Positions 35,541 to 44,981 of a DNA stretch of 64,000 bases are shown piece by piece. The stretch is from the NCBI RefSeq assembly GCF_021404545.1, contig NZ_JAAWWD010000043.1, positions 1-64,000 on the forward strand, read 5' to 3'. The notes beneath the pieces are model-generated. The model ran no database searches and was not told the DNA's origin. It saw only the letters and a program-made list of their open reading frames with translations. Every line of letters starts with the position of its first letter. The stretch's first letter is position 1. Origin of the DNA: Aestuariivita sp. (GTDB lineage Bacteria; Pseudomonadota; Alphaproteobacteria; Rhodobacterales; Rhodobacteraceae). Position numbers and translations under genes: made by a program.

Positions 35541-36684
35541 CCTGCCTCATATCCTCGCATTTTGCTTGCTGCCCGGTCTCGGCTTCGCCCAAGGCGTGCC
35601 GACCAATGACAGTGGGCTGACCGCGCGTGACATCGTCGAGACCGGCGATCGCGAGGCTGACTTGGCCGTTCAGTCGGACAAGCTTGCCGTGCGCGAACTC
35701 ATTGCCGAGATTGAACGGGAGCAGCTGGAAACCCTGCAACGCATCCTTGATGCCCAGACCAGCTTCGGCGGTCAGGGCCTACCCGCGATGGTTTCAGGGC
35801 TGGAAAACGGAAGCGGCGATCCAGCCCGTTCCGTCGAAGCGGTCTACGGCAATGCCGACATCGACCCCAATCCCGGCGGCGCACAGATGTTTGGCGATGC
35901 GGCGGAAAACATCGAGCAGCTCATCATCCGCGTCGCCCGGGAAACCAGCGGATTAGCGGGCGTGGGCCGCGCGGGCCTCTCCCCAGTCCAATGGCGAGCC
36001 CTGCTGCAGGCTCTCATCTGGCAGGAAAGCCGCTTCACCATCGGCGCCCGCTCGCCGGTCGGCGCATTTGGCCTCACCCAGATCATGCCCGGCACCGCCA
36101 GCGATCTTGGTATCAACCCGGAATATTATGACAGCCCCTACCTGCAGGTGCATGGCGGCGCGCGGTATCTGGCGGCCCAGCTCAACACCTTTGACGGCAA
36201 TATCATCAACGCCCTCGCGGCCTACAACGCCGGACCCGGTCGCGTGTTCGAATATGGGGGCGTGCCACCCTTCCGCGAGACCCAGCACTACGTTCAGGTC
36301 ATCCCCGAACGCTACAATCTCTACCTGGGCCGCATCGGCGGGATCGAAGCGCTCGGTACGATCGACCCCGCGCTTCTGGCAAATGCAAACCTCTCCCTCA
36401 CGGGTCATGGGGCGGCCTTTTATGGCAACAACTCACCCGCTGCGATCAGGCAGGCCGCCCTGCGCATTGCGGATATCGTCGAGCGGATTTCCGAAACGGA
36501 AGACGTGCAGGAAAGCATCGCGCTCAACACCTATGCCCGCGCCGAACTCGTGCGCCTCGTCGCTGCCCGCGTCCGGCTGCAGGCCGCCCGCACGCGCGTG
36601 CTCTCCGCCGAAGAGCTGGCCCAGGCCAGCGCCCGCATGGCCGAAGGCGTGTTCATGGATTTTACGATCAGGGAGATTGAATAA
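35530..36684 (+). CDS. Second lytic transglycosylase of the virB operon
   Basis: A 384-residue exported enzyme from TTG 35530 preceded by GGAGGG. The signal is SLPHILAFCLLPGLGFAQG. A helical N-terminal part with a coiled coil (ELIAEIEREQLETLQRILDA) precedes the SLT domain with LLQALIWQESRFTIGARSPV, then GAFGLTQIMPGTASDLGI and ALAAYNAGPGRVFEYGG. The long C-terminal helical region is unusual for VirB1. It may combine wall cutting with a structural role near VirB5. It overlaps virB5 (TAATG). Confidence 0.85.
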   Translation: MKSSLPHILAFCLLPGLGFAQGVPTNDSGLTARDIVETGDREADLAVQSDKLAVRELIAEIEREQLETLQRILDAQTSFGGQGLPAMVSGLENGSGDPARSVEAVYGNADIDPNPGGAQMFGDAAENIEQLIIRVARETSGLAGVGRAGLSPVQWRALLQALIWQESRFTIGARSPVGAFGLTQIMPGTASDLGINPEYYDSPYLQVHGGARYLAAQLNTFDGNIINALAAYNAGPGRVFEYGGVPPFRETQHYVQVIPERYNLYLGRIGGIEALGTIDPALLANANLSLTGHGAAFYGNNSPAAIRQAALRIADIVERISETEDVQESIALNTYARAELVRLVAARVRLQAARTRVLSAEELAQASARMAEGVFMDFTIREIE

Positions 36685-37493
36685 TGGGACATCTGCTCTT
36701 GAGGACAGCTTTGGCCACGACACTTGGCGTTGGCTTGCAGTTCAGCGCCCTACCCCCTGCCGCAGCACAAGGTGTACCGGTCGTCGACACCCAGAACATC
36801 GCGCAAAACATCCAGCAGCTACGGCAGATGATCGAAGACGAGATCCTGCAAAACGAGCAGCTGACGCAGCTCCGCGAACAGCTTGCCACACTCACGGATC
36901 AACTCGCGGAGCTGCAAAGAACCTATGAAGCGCTCACCCGCCTCGCCGAGCTTCCAGAAATCATCCGGACGGAAATGGAAGACGAGTTGAACGGTCTGCT
37001 CGACCAAGAGTTCGGGGACATCCTCGCCACGATTGAGGCGATCAAGACTGGGGATTTCTCGGGCCTCTCGGGCTCCGGCGCAGGCGAAATCGAAACCCAG
37101 ATGGATCGGGTGCTGGCCGATCTCGGATTTGACGATGACACCCTCTCGGAAATGGCCACGAGCGGCAATCCCGGGGCCAACCGCGTGGCAACACAAGCCA
37201 CGACCGGCGCGCTCGTCTCGGCGGCGGCCCAGAACAGCTATGAGGATGCCGGCCAATCGCTCGAGCGGGTAGACCGCCTTGTCGGGCTCATTGACGACAT
37301 GGAAGAGCTCAAGCAAAGCGTCGATCTCAACACGCGCGTGACAGCTGAATTGGCCATCGCCCTCGTGGCGATGTGGCAGCTGGAAGCGATTCAAACGGTG
37401 GGCGATGGCACCGGCGGCGTGATCGATGCCGCCACCATCGCCGAAGAGCAGCGCTTCATGGATTTCACGCTACCGGACCTCCGGGCAGACTGA
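36684..37493 (+). CDS. virB5: VirB5/TrbJ-like minor pilus protein
   Basis: A 269-residue exported protein. The signal ends near LPPAAAQG. A long coiled coil (QLRQMIEDEILQNEQLTQLR and on to about residue 85) and a helical C-terminal half (AELAIALVAMWQLEAIQTVG) are typical of VirB5/TrbJ. The end RFMDFTLPDL echoes the end of the preceding transglycosylase (FMDFTIREIE). It is expected at the pilus tip. Confidence 0.75.
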   Translation: MGHLLLRTALATTLGVGLQFSALPPAAAQGVPVVDTQNIAQNIQQLRQMIEDEILQNEQLTQLREQLATLTDQLAELQRTYEALTRLAELPEIIRTEMEDELNGLLDQEFGDILATIEAIKTGDFSGLSGSGAGEIETQMDRVLADLGFDDDTLSEMATSGNPGANRVATQATTGALVSAAAQNSYEDAGQSLERVDRLVGLIDDMEELKQSVDLNTRVTAELAIALVAMWQLEAIQTVGDGTGGVIDAATIAEEQRFMDFTLPDLRAD

Positions 37494-37507
37494 TCGTGGG
37501 GGCATGA

Positions 37508-38164
37508 ATGGTGGCGACTGAACAAGAAATCATCGAGGAAGAACTGGTCTATGGTGCCTTACGCCGCGAACGGCTCTGGCAACGCCTTGGCCTGATGGGC
37601 CTTGTCTTCGGTATCATCGGCTGTCTGAGTGCCGCGGCTGTCTCGATCCTCGATGTCGACCCGCCCCCCGTCGTTGTCCCCTATGATCCCGCCACCGGCT
37701 TTGCACTCCCCGAGGCCTCGGTGGGCGCTTCCTCGGTGACCGCCAACCAAGCGATCATCGAGGCGGAGGTCTTCCGCTATGTGACCGACCGGGAGGTCTA
37801 TAACCAGCTCGACAACGATCTGCGCATCCGCAGCGTTCTGCGCCGCTCGGACGGGGCCGCCGAGAGCGGGTTGCGCCAGATCTGGAACAGCGCCAACGAG
37901 AATTACCCGCCGACCGTCTATGGCCCCAACGCCAGGCTCGACGTGGAAATCCTCAGCATCAACCGGATCGGATCCAACCGCGCCACCGTGCGCTTGCGTA
38001 AGCGGCTGACCTCCATCAACGGCACCCAGACCGGGCTCTTCACCGCCACGCTTCTCTTCGAGTTCCGCCCCGAAACCCGTCGCTCCATCGATGAGGTCTG
38101 GACCAATCCCTTCGGCTTCACCGTCCTCGAATATTCCATCCGCTCCGACAGATTGGAGAACTGA
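37508..38164 (+). CDS. virB8: VirB8-like inner-membrane scaffold
   Basis: A 218-residue bitopic protein with one membrane helix at about 26-48 (LGLMGLVFGIIGCLSAAAVS) and a periplasmic VirB8 domain (DREVYNQLDNDLRIRSVLRR; then VRLRKRLTSINGTQ and WTNPFGFTVLEYSIRSD). It nucleates the inner-membrane complex with VirB9 and VirB10. It lies 2 bases before virB9. Confidence 0.88.
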   Translation: MVATEQEIIEEELVYGALRRERLWQRLGLMGLVFGIIGCLSAAAVSILDVDPPPVVVPYDPATGFALPEASVGASSVTANQAIIEAEVFRYVTDREVYNQLDNDLRIRSVLRRSDGAAESGLRQIWNSANENYPPTVYGPNARLDVEILSINRIGSNRATVRLRKRLTSINGTQTGLFTATLLFEFRPETRRSIDEVWTNPFGFTVLEYSIRSDRLEN

Positions 38165-38166
38165 CG

Positions 38167-38862
38167 TTGTTGTTTATAAGATCGCTTATTTTTGTCATTG
38201 CCCTGTTGCCCGGCGTCGCCTCTGCCGAAGCCATCCCGCGTGGCGGTCCCAACGACAGCCGGGTGCGCTTGGCCACCTACCAGGAGGGTCAGGTCTACCG
38301 TCTCAGCGTGTCGCTCACCCATGTGACCACCATCGAGTTCGGCGAGGGCGAAAGCATCCGCTCGATCATCGCGGGCGACACCGAGGGCTTCGAGATCGAC
38401 GGCGTCCCGGGCGGTCAGGCATTTGCAATCAAGCCCGTTGCGCGCGGTGTCCATACCAACGTGACCGTCTACACGAACAGGCGCAGCTACTATTTCAACG
38501 TCGAGGAGGTCCGCAGCCCGACCTTCTACGTGGTGCAGTTCCGCTATCCGGACGACGCTGCGCGCCCGACCCGGGCCATCGCGGCCCAAGCGCCAAACTA
38601 CAACTACGGCGCCAGCGCGCGGACCGAGTTCACGCCAACCCGCATCTGGGATGACGGGACGTTCACGTATTTCGCGTTTCCGCGGAACGCACCTGTGCCA
38701 GCGATCTTCCGCTACGCGGGCGGCCGCGAGCGCACGGTCAACACGCAAACCCCTGAAGACGGCGTGATCCGCGTCAGCGGCGTGAACCGCCAATGGGTCC
38801 TGCGACTGGGCGAAGAGGTGGTCTGCATCGAGGCGATCCCACCCGCGGAGGCCGCCTCATGA
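38167..38862 (+). CDS. virB9: VirB9-like outer-membrane complex protein
   Basis: A 231-residue periplasmic protein from TTG 38167 after TTGGAGAA. The signal is LIFVIALLPGVASA. The VirB9/CagX domain is seen in RGGPNDSRVRLATYQEGQVY, then FAIKPVARGVHTNVTVYTNR, and the C-terminal RIWDDGTFTYFAFPRN and VLRLGEEVVCIEA. It forms the core complex with VirB10 and the lipoprotein. It overlaps virB10 by 4 bases. Confidence 0.9.
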   Translation: MLFIRSLIFVIALLPGVASAEAIPRGGPNDSRVRLATYQEGQVYRLSVSLTHVTTIEFGEGESIRSIIAGDTEGFEIDGVPGGQAFAIKPVARGVHTNVTVYTNRRSYYFNVEEVRSPTFYVVQFRYPDDAARPTRAIAAQAPNYNYGASARTEFTPTRIWDDGTFTYFAFPRNAPVPAIFRYAGGRERTVNTQTPEDGVIRVSGVNRQWVLRLGEEVVCIEAIPPAEAAS

Positions 38863-40217
38863 GCGATACCGGGAACACCGAGCTGGAAAAGCGCCTCGCC
38901 GCCCTGGAGAAAGGCAGTGCCCGCGCCCCCATAGCGGCGCAGCGCCGGTCGCCCCTTCTCGCGCTGATCGTGATCCTCGTCATCGGCGCGGGTGGTGCCC
39001 TGCTTTATCTCCTCTCACAGCCCGACGAAGAGGAAGCCTTGCCGACGGCCACCCCGGACGTCTTCCAAAACGAGGGGGACGGCTTTGGCGCCATCGAGAC
39101 CTTGCCCCCGCCCGAGCCCGAGGTTGTGTTCGTCGGACCAGACCCCGTTGAGCCCAATGCCGAGCTTCTGGCGCAGATCACCGCCCTGCAGGCCCAGATC
39201 GAGGAGTTGCGCAACGCCCCTGAACCAGTCGTCGAGGAAGACACCGCCGCCGCAGAGGCGATCGACGCGCTGACCGCTCAGATTGCGGCGCTGCAAGCCG
39301 CCTCGGAAGCAGCACAGCAACGATTTCAGGACGAACTGACGGCGCGGGATCGAAGTCTTGAACAACTCCGCATGGATCTGGAATTGGCCCAACTCGAGGC
39401 CAGCCGACCCCAACCCGCTCCAGCGGGCCCCACGGAAGATGAGCTGCGCGCACGCGAGGAAGAAGCCCGGCGCATGGCCGAGCTGGAGCGCCGCGCCGCG
39501 GAGGAACGCGCCTTCCAGGAGCGGCGCATCGCCTCTCCCACCATCGCTTTTGGCGGTGCCTCCGGAGCGAATGAAACGGCTCTGACCGAACGCACTTTTG
39601 GCGAGGTGACGGATTTCGTGCTGAACGGGGCGCTGCCCTCTACCGTGACGCAGGCCGAGGTGATCGCCAATCCCTCAAACACCGTCATCCAGGGCACCAT
39701 GATCCAGGCCGTCATGGAAACCGCCCTCGACAGCTCCCTTCCCGGCCAGACCCGTGCCGTGGTGTCCGAGGATGTTTACAGCGTCGATGGCGCACGCCTC
39801 CTGATCCCGCGCGGATCCCGTCTCATCGGGCGCTACCGCGCCGGCGTCGATATCGCGCAGCGCCGCGTTACGATCGCCTGGGACCGGATCATCCTGCCCG
39901 CGGGCCAGACCGTCCAAATCAGCTCCTTCGGGGGTGATGAACTGGGCCGCTCCGGTGTCACCGGATTCGTGGACACACGCTTCGCGGAGCGTTTCGGGTC
40001 GGCCGCCCTGATCTCGCTGATTTCCGCCGCACCAAGTGCCGCCGCATCCGAGGTCCAGGATGAGACTGCCGCCGACGTTCTCGAAGACGTGGGCGATGAT
40101 CTGGCAGATGCGACGGACAGCGTCATCGGCGACTATCTCTCAATCGGCCCCGTCATCTATGTCGACCAGGGCGCCCGCGTCACGGTCATGGTCGACCGCG
40201 ATCTGGAGATATTCTGA
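38859..40217 (+). CDS. virB10: VirB10-like energy-transducing core protein
   Basis: A 452-residue protein from ATG 38859. The membrane helix is LLALIVILVIGAGGALLYLL (about 28-48). A Pro/Glu-rich and coiled-coil middle region extends to about residue 230. The TrbI/VirB10 beta-barrel domain follows, with GTMIQAVMETALDSSLPGQT, then RLLIPRGSRLIGRYRAG and GFVDTRFAERFGSAALIS. It spans both membranes and gates the channel. Confidence 0.92.
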   Translation: MSDTGNTELEKRLAALEKGSARAPIAAQRRSPLLALIVILVIGAGGALLYLLSQPDEEEALPTATPDVFQNEGDGFGAIETLPPPEPEVVFVGPDPVEPNAELLAQITALQAQIEELRNAPEPVVEEDTAAAEAIDALTAQIAALQAASEAAQQRFQDELTARDRSLEQLRMDLELAQLEASRPQPAPAGPTEDELRAREEEARRMAELERRAAEERAFQERRIASPTIAFGGASGANETALTERTFGEVTDFVLNGALPSTVTQAEVIANPSNTVIQGTMIQAVMETALDSSLPGQTRAVVSEDVYSVDGARLLIPRGSRLIGRYRAGVDIAQRRVTIAWDRIILPAGQTVQISSFGGDELGRSGVTGFVDTRFAERFGSAALISLISAAPSAAASEVQDETAADVLEDVGDDLADATDSVIGDYLSIGPVIYVDQGARVTVMVDRDLEIF

Positions 40218-40221
40218 GCCC

Positions 40222-41208
40222 ATGTCGCTGAGCTATCTCGAAACCTCGCTCGACCGGATCGACGCCGCCGCCCGCGACGATGTCATCGAGATCTGTATCA
40301 ACCCCGACGGGACCTGTTGGGGCGAATTCCAGGGCGATCACTTCATGCGCGCGCTGGACCAGAGGCTGACGGGCGTTCAGGTCAGGGACCTCGGCAACCA
40401 GATCGCCTCCTCGGCCAATACCACGATGAGCAAGGACCGCCCCATCGTCTCGGTCTCGATCACCTACAAGGGTCGCCCGATCCGCGCACAGGTCATCACC
40501 CCGCCCGCCGTGCTCTCGGCCATGTCGATCAGCCTGCGGTTCTTCTCAAGCCTGCCACTCGAGGGCATTGCGCTCGATTTTCTCTATGGAGAAGAGCGCA
40601 AGCTCGAAGACCTGCGCGTCGAAAAAAAGCGCGCCTTGCGCGCCGTGGTGGCCGCGGGTTTGATCGATGATGCGCTCGCCTTCTGCGTCGAGAACAAACT
40701 CAACATGATCGTCTCGGGTGGCACCTCCACCGGCAAGACCGTAGCCGCACGCAAGATCCTCTCTCACGTACCGGCCGAGGAACGCATCGTGACCATCGAA
40801 GAAGCGGCCGAGCTTCTGCCGACCCAGCCAAATGCCGTGACGCTGATCGCAAATCGCGACGCGGAATTCCAGACCGCCGATGTGCTTCTCACTGCGACGC
40901 TGCGCATGCGCCCCGACCGGATCATCCTGGGCGAGGTGCGCGGCAAGGAGGCCATGACCTTTCTGGAAGCCATCAACACCGGCCATGGCGGGTCCATGAC
41001 CACGCTCCATGCCGAAACCCCGCAATTGGCCGTGCAGCGGCTCGCGATCGCGGCGCTCAAAACCGAAATCCCGATGACCTATGCCGACATGATCCAGTAC
41101 ATCGAGAACTCCATTGACGTGATCATCCAGGCCGGCCGCCATGACGGCAAACGCGGCATCACCGAATTCTACCTGCCCGGAGCAACTGAGATTGGAACTT
41201 CCCCATGA
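40222..41208 (+). CDS. virB11: VirB11 traffic ATPase
   Basis: A 328-residue hexameric ATPase from ATG 40222. The N-terminal domain (IEICINPDGTCWGEFQGDHF) is followed by Walker A GGTSTGKTVAARK, Asp box IVTIEEAAEL, and Walker B MRPDRIILGEVRGKEA, with the His box GHGGSMTTLHAETP. It switches the system between pilus building and DNA transfer. It overlaps the DUF4177 gene by 4 bases. Confidence 0.93.
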   Translation: MSLSYLETSLDRIDAAARDDVIEICINPDGTCWGEFQGDHFMRALDQRLTGVQVRDLGNQIASSANTTMSKDRPIVSVSITYKGRPIRAQVITPPAVLSAMSISLRFFSSLPLEGIALDFLYGEERKLEDLRVEKKRALRAVVAAGLIDDALAFCVENKLNMIVSGGTSTGKTVAARKILSHVPAEERIVTIEEAAELLPTQPNAVTLIANRDAEFQTADVLLTATLRMRPDRIILGEVRGKEAMTFLEAINTGHGGSMTTLHAETPQLAVQRLAIAALKTEIPMTYADMIQYIENSIDVIIQAGRHDGKRGITEFYLPGATEIGTSP

Positions 41209-41399
41209 AGACCTTTGAATACGATATCTTGTCCTTTCCCATGACTCGTAAGACCAGCCTCTCCGACATGCAGGCCAGCCTGAACGAGAAGGGCGCAGAC
41301 GGGTGGGAGGTGGTGTCGATCAGCACTTCGGAATTCGCCAATATCGGGCACACCGTTTTCCTGAAGCGCGAAACCACACCCGGTGGAGCCACGGCATGA
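41205..41399 (+). CDS. DUF4177-like small protein
   Basis: A 64-residue protein with the DUF4177 pattern: a first strand FEYDILSF, a helix SDMQASLNEKGADGWEVVSI, and a last strand HTVFLKRE. Function is unknown. It is coupled to both neighbours (ATGA on each side), so it is a genuine member of the secretion operon. Confidence 0.7.
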   Translation: MKTFEYDILSFPMTRKTSLSDMQASLNEKGADGWEVVSISTSEFANIGHTVFLKRETTPGGATA

Positions 41400-41809
41400 G
41401 GCAGGCGGGCTGTACCCTCGTACTGACTGCGCTGGTCCTGGGCCTGACGTCGGCACCCGGCTTCGCTGAGCGCAATCTCGTGCCGACCCTCGAGCGCAGT
41501 TTCGACGTCTGTCCAGACCGGCCCGCTGAACCCGTGTGGATGCAGGAGATCCCCCTGCGCCAAGCCTATCAGCGCGTATTGGTTCAAGACATCTACCGCG
41601 CCCAGAACCTCGAGCGGATTGTCGAGACCGGCAGCTGCCATTGCGAGACCCGGTTCCCGTCCTGGGACGCTGCCGAGGGCGTGTTTCGCGAGGTCCACGC
41701 GAGTGACGAACGATGGGAGATGCTGCAGGCCTCGGACGCCTACAACCGCCGCGCCAACGCCGCCCGCCCTGCCGCCAAGGCCATCTGCGAAGCCGCGGGC
41801 AATTGGTAA
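41396..41809 (+). CDS. Exported Cys-containing protein between virB11 and virB6
   Basis: A 137-residue protein from ATG 41396. The signal is LVLTALVLGLTSAPGFAE. The mature part has the motif VETGSCHCETRFPSWDAAEG and two other Cys (FDVCPDRP, AICEAAG), probably paired. Such small periplasmic proteins often sit next to virB6, but I cannot name the family. Entry exclusion or channel assembly are both possible. Confidence 0.6.
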   Translation: MRQAGCTLVLTALVLGLTSAPGFAERNLVPTLERSFDVCPDRPAEPVWMQEIPLRQAYQRVLVQDIYRAQNLERIVETGSCHCETRFPSWDAAEGVFREVHASDERWEMLQASDAYNRRANAARPAAKAICEAAGNW

Positions 41810-41821
41810 GGCTGATCCCCG

Positions 41822-42898
41822 ATGAGCGTCGTCACCTATTTTGTTGAAACCTCCCAAGCCTATCTCGATACCGCTGCCGAAACCCAGTTTGGTGCGGTTG
41901 CGGCAACGGTCGGCACGCTCCTGGTTTTGGGGACAACGCTGGTGGTGATTCTCGTTGGTATCAACATGATCTATCAATATCGGGCCATGGATGGGCACAC
42001 AGCCTTCTGGCTCGCGGTCAAGATCGGGCTCATCGGGATATTCGCGACCAATTGGATGCAGTTCAACGCCTTCTCGTCTGCCATTCTCTATGGGATCGAC
42101 AGTATCGCGGGCGCGCTGGTAGCCTCCGTCGGCGGCGGCAGTCCGGGGCCCTCCGGCACGTTCGCGGAAGAGTTCGACCGGCTGATCGCGGAACTGGGCG
42201 ACTACCTGAACGCCGCCGGATCCGAGCTGAACTGGATGGCCGGTGCCATGCTGGACATCGTCGGCGTACTCCTGCTTTCAATCCTCGGCGGGCTTGCCGC
42301 CTTCATCTTGGTGGCCTCTCGGCTGATGATCGCGCTCCTGATCGGGATCGCCCCGGTGATGATTTTCCTGACCCTCTTCGAGGTCACCAAGGATTATTTC
42401 GCGCGCTGGCTGTCGGCGCTGATCTCCTTCGCACTATACCCCATCGTCGTCGCAGGCGTGTTCGCAACGATCACAGGCGTTTCCTCCGCGCTCATCGGTG
42501 AACTAGGCGATCCCGAAGGGGCCTCAAACATCGGCGCGCTCATTCCCTTCTTCATGATGGTGCTCATGGCCAAGGGCTTCATTATCGCCACGCCCTTCAT
42601 CGTCCGCGCGATCTCCGGCAACATCATGATGCCCGCCCTCTCCGGAGGTCTCGGCGGCGGCTACAGCTTTGCCCGCGCCGCCATGGGAAGCCAGCAGGCC
42701 TACAATCGCTACCTCATCGGCGGGGCCAGTGGCGCAGAATACGCAGCCCTCAGGGCGCGGCAGTTCTTTGGCGTACAGCAGATGCCTGCAAGGCAAGGCA
42801 TGGGGCAGGCGGGTCAAGCAAGTGGCTCGGGGTCACCGGGGACCGGGTCTCAAATGCTGGCGCAACTAGCGAGATTAGGAAGGTTGGGGAAAAGGTAA
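41822..42898 (+). CDS. virB6: VirB6/TrbL-like polytopic channel protein
   Basis: A 358-residue membrane protein with about six helices. The VirB6 signature region is AAFILVASRLMIALLIGIAP followed by VMIFLTLFEVTKDYFARWLS. The N-terminal helices include VGTLLVLGTTLVVILVGINM. The cytoplasmic tail is Gly/Gln-rich. It is the last gene of the operon here. The ABC-3C genes point toward its 3' end from the other strand. Confidence 0.88.
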   Translation: MSVVTYFVETSQAYLDTAAETQFGAVAATVGTLLVLGTTLVVILVGINMIYQYRAMDGHTAFWLAVKIGLIGIFATNWMQFNAFSSAILYGIDSIAGALVASVGGGSPGPSGTFAEEFDRLIAELGDYLNAAGSELNWMAGAMLDIVGVLLLSILGGLAAFILVASRLMIALLIGIAPVMIFLTLFEVTKDYFARWLSALISFALYPIVVAGVFATITGVSSALIGELGDPEGASNIGALIPFFMMVLMAKGFIIATPFIVRAISGNIMMPALSGGLGGGYSFARAAMGSQQAYNRYLIGGASGAEYAALRARQFFGVQQMPARQGMGQAGQASGSGSPGTGSQMLAQLARLGRLGKR

Positions 42899-43075
42899 CA
42901 GCCCACGGTTTGCCATTCTTCATTATGGCGAGCCGCGCGTTCAGCGTCTTATTTGGTCATTAGCTCTTACGTTGCTATGTAATTGCAGCAGGACTCAGCT
43001 GCGGCAACCGACAACGATGTGGCTGCGAAAAGCATAAAACTTAAGCTTTGGCGACGTAACCGTCCGGCCTGACCG

Positions 43076-44575
43076 CTACCCGTTCCATCGCCAGGGCAGC
43101 AGGTCGTCGACCTTTGTGATCTTGTAGTCGGGGATGCGGGCCAGGGTGTCAGCGAGCCAGGCGAGTGGATCGACGGCGTTGAGCTTGGCCGTTTCGATCA
43201 GGGTGTAGGCGATGGCGGCTGCCTTGCCGCCCGCCTCTGAGCCGACGAAGAGGTAGTTCTTGCGACCCAAGGCGATGGCGCGCATTCCGCGTTCGGCCGG
43301 ATTATTGTCGAGTTCCAAGTTGCCGTGGTCGAGATAGGGGCGCAGGCGTTCCATGCGGGTCAGGGCATAGCGGATGGCAGCCGCGAGCGGGGATTTGCCC
43401 GAGATCGTGGTGAGTTGCAGGGCCAGCCAAGCCTCCAGGTCGTCGAATACCGGTGCCGCATGTGCGTTGCGAAGCTCGGCCCGCACATCAGGTGGCGAAC
43501 CTCGGGCCTCTCTCTCGACGGCATAGAGTTGGGCGATCCTGCCGATGGCCTCTTCGGCGATCGGGGAGCCCTGGGATCGGTGGATGTCGACGAACTTGCG
43601 CCGGACATGCGCCATGCAGGCAACCTCGCGGATCGCCCCGGAACGATAGAGGTCCTCGAAGCCAGCATAACCGTCGGCATGCATCCAGCCGCGATAGCGG
43701 GCGAGGTGATCCTTCGGGTGCAGACCCTTACGGTCACCGGAGAAGCGATACCAAGCAGCCGGTGGTGCGGTGCTGCCCCAAGGGCGTTCGTCGCGGGCAT
43801 AGGTCCAGAGCCGAGCGGTCTGGGTCTTGCCGGTGCCGGGGGCCAGCATGCTGACGGGCGTGTCATCCGCGAAGATCGCCTCGGCCGATAGGACATGGCG
43901 ACCGATGGCATCGGCCAGGGGCTCAAGCAGAGCCGCAGATTTGCCAACCCAATCGGCGAGGGTCGAACGATCCAGGTCGAGCCCTTCACGCTCGAAGATC
44001 TGGCTCTCGCGGTAGAGCGGCAAGTGGTCGGCGTATTTGCTGACCAGCACATGAGCGAGCAAGCCCGGCCCCGGACGGCCGCGCTCGATGGGGCGAGAGG
44101 GCAGCGGTGCCTGGACGAAGCGTTCGCAGCAGGCGCAGGTCAGGCGCGGCCGGACGATACGGTTCACAATGAAGCGGCCGGGGACATACTCCAACTCCTC
44201 GGTGACATCCTCCCCGATCCGGCGCAGACGGCCGCCGCAATCGGCGCAAGTGTCGGCGCCGGGCGTCAGTTCGACCTCCATCCGCGGGATGTGGTCCGGG
44301 ATCGGGCGGCGCTTGGGACGGTCCTTCTCCTCGATGTCCGGCAGCTTCATGCGCGCCGTCATCGCAGCGGCGGCAATCTCGCTGGTCTCGAGGGCGAGTT
44401 GCAGTTGCTCCGCCGTCTCTGACGACGCTCCGAACCGGTGCGCCCGATGCCCCGCCAGCTGATGCCGGAGCTTCTCAATCAGGATCGCCTGCGCCTTTAC
44501 CTCTTCCAGCAGCCGCGCGGTGAAGCTGCGCAGCTCCTCGGGGTCTTCCGGCAAGGTCAGCGTCCGATCGAGCAT
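43076..44575 (-). CDS. tnpC: IS66 family transposase TnpC
   Basis: A 499-residue IS66 transposase. An N-terminal leucine-zipper-like region (LLEEVKAQAILIEKLRHQLA) leads to the IS66 zinc-binding domain (ADCGGRLRRIGEDVTEELEY; RLTCACCERFVQ). The DDE catalytic core contains IFADDTPVSMLAPG and the conserved HADGYAGFEDLY, with NNPAERGMRAIALGRKNYLF near the end. The length is normal. The stop overlaps the inner edge of the left inverted repeat. Confidence 0.93.
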   Translation of the reverse strand: MLDRTLTLPEDPEELRSFTARLLEEVKAQAILIEKLRHQLAGHRAHRFGASSETAEQLQLALETSEIAAAAMTARMKLPDIEEKDRPKRRPIPDHIPRMEVELTPGADTCADCGGRLRRIGEDVTEELEYVPGRFIVNRIVRPRLTCACCERFVQAPLPSRPIERGRPGPGLLAHVLVSKYADHLPLYRESQIFEREGLDLDRSTLADWVGKSAALLEPLADAIGRHVLSAEAIFADDTPVSMLAPGTGKTQTARLWTYARDERPWGSTAPPAAWYRFSGDRKGLHPKDHLARYRGWMHADGYAGFEDLYRSGAIREVACMAHVRRKFVDIHRSQGSPIAEEAIGRIAQLYAVEREARGSPPDVRAELRNAHAAPVFDDLEAWLALQLTTISGKSPLAAAIRYALTRMERLRPYLDHGNLELDNNPAERGMRAIALGRKNYLFVGSEAGGKAAAIAYTLIETAKLNAVDPLAWLADTLARIPDYKITKVDDLLPWRWNG

Positions 44576-44633
44576 GCGGGAAGTTTATCCCGCTGTATTC
44601 CCTGTGGGAATCATTGATTGCGAGGTCCACAGA

Positions 44634-44981
44634 TTATCCCGCCGCCAGAGGCCGCCACGTCCGTTCCGGCGCCCGCCAGTCGATGCCTTCCAGCAGCATC
44701 GACAGTTGTGCAGGCGTCAGCGCCACCTTCCCCTCCTTCGCCGAGGGCCAGACGAACCGACCTCGCTCGAGGCGCTTCAGGAACATGCAGGCACCCTGAC
44801 CATCCCACCAGATGACCTTCACAAGGTCACCCCTTCGGCCCCGGAAGACGAAGAGATGTCCGGCAAACGGGTCCTGCTTCAGCACGGCCTCGGCCTGCGC
44901 CGCCAAGGCTGCAAAGCCCTTGCGCATGTCGGTAACGCCCGCCGCCAGCCAGACCCGCGTGTTGGCTGGAACCGGGATCAC
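44634..44981 (-). CDS. tnpB: IS66 accessory protein TnpB
   Basis: A 115-residue IS66 Orf2 protein. The hallmark is [20 protein letters not shown], followed by [20 protein letters not shown] and [17 protein letters not shown]. It is required for IS66 transposition in studied members. It overlaps tnpA by 4 bases and precedes tnpC. Confidence 0.93.
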   Translation of the reverse strand: MIPVPANTRVWLAAGVTDMRKGFAALAAQAEAVLKQDPFAGHLFVFRGRRGDLVKVIWWDGQGACMFLKRLERGRFVWPSAKEGKVALTPAQLSMLLEGIDWRAPERTWRPLAAG

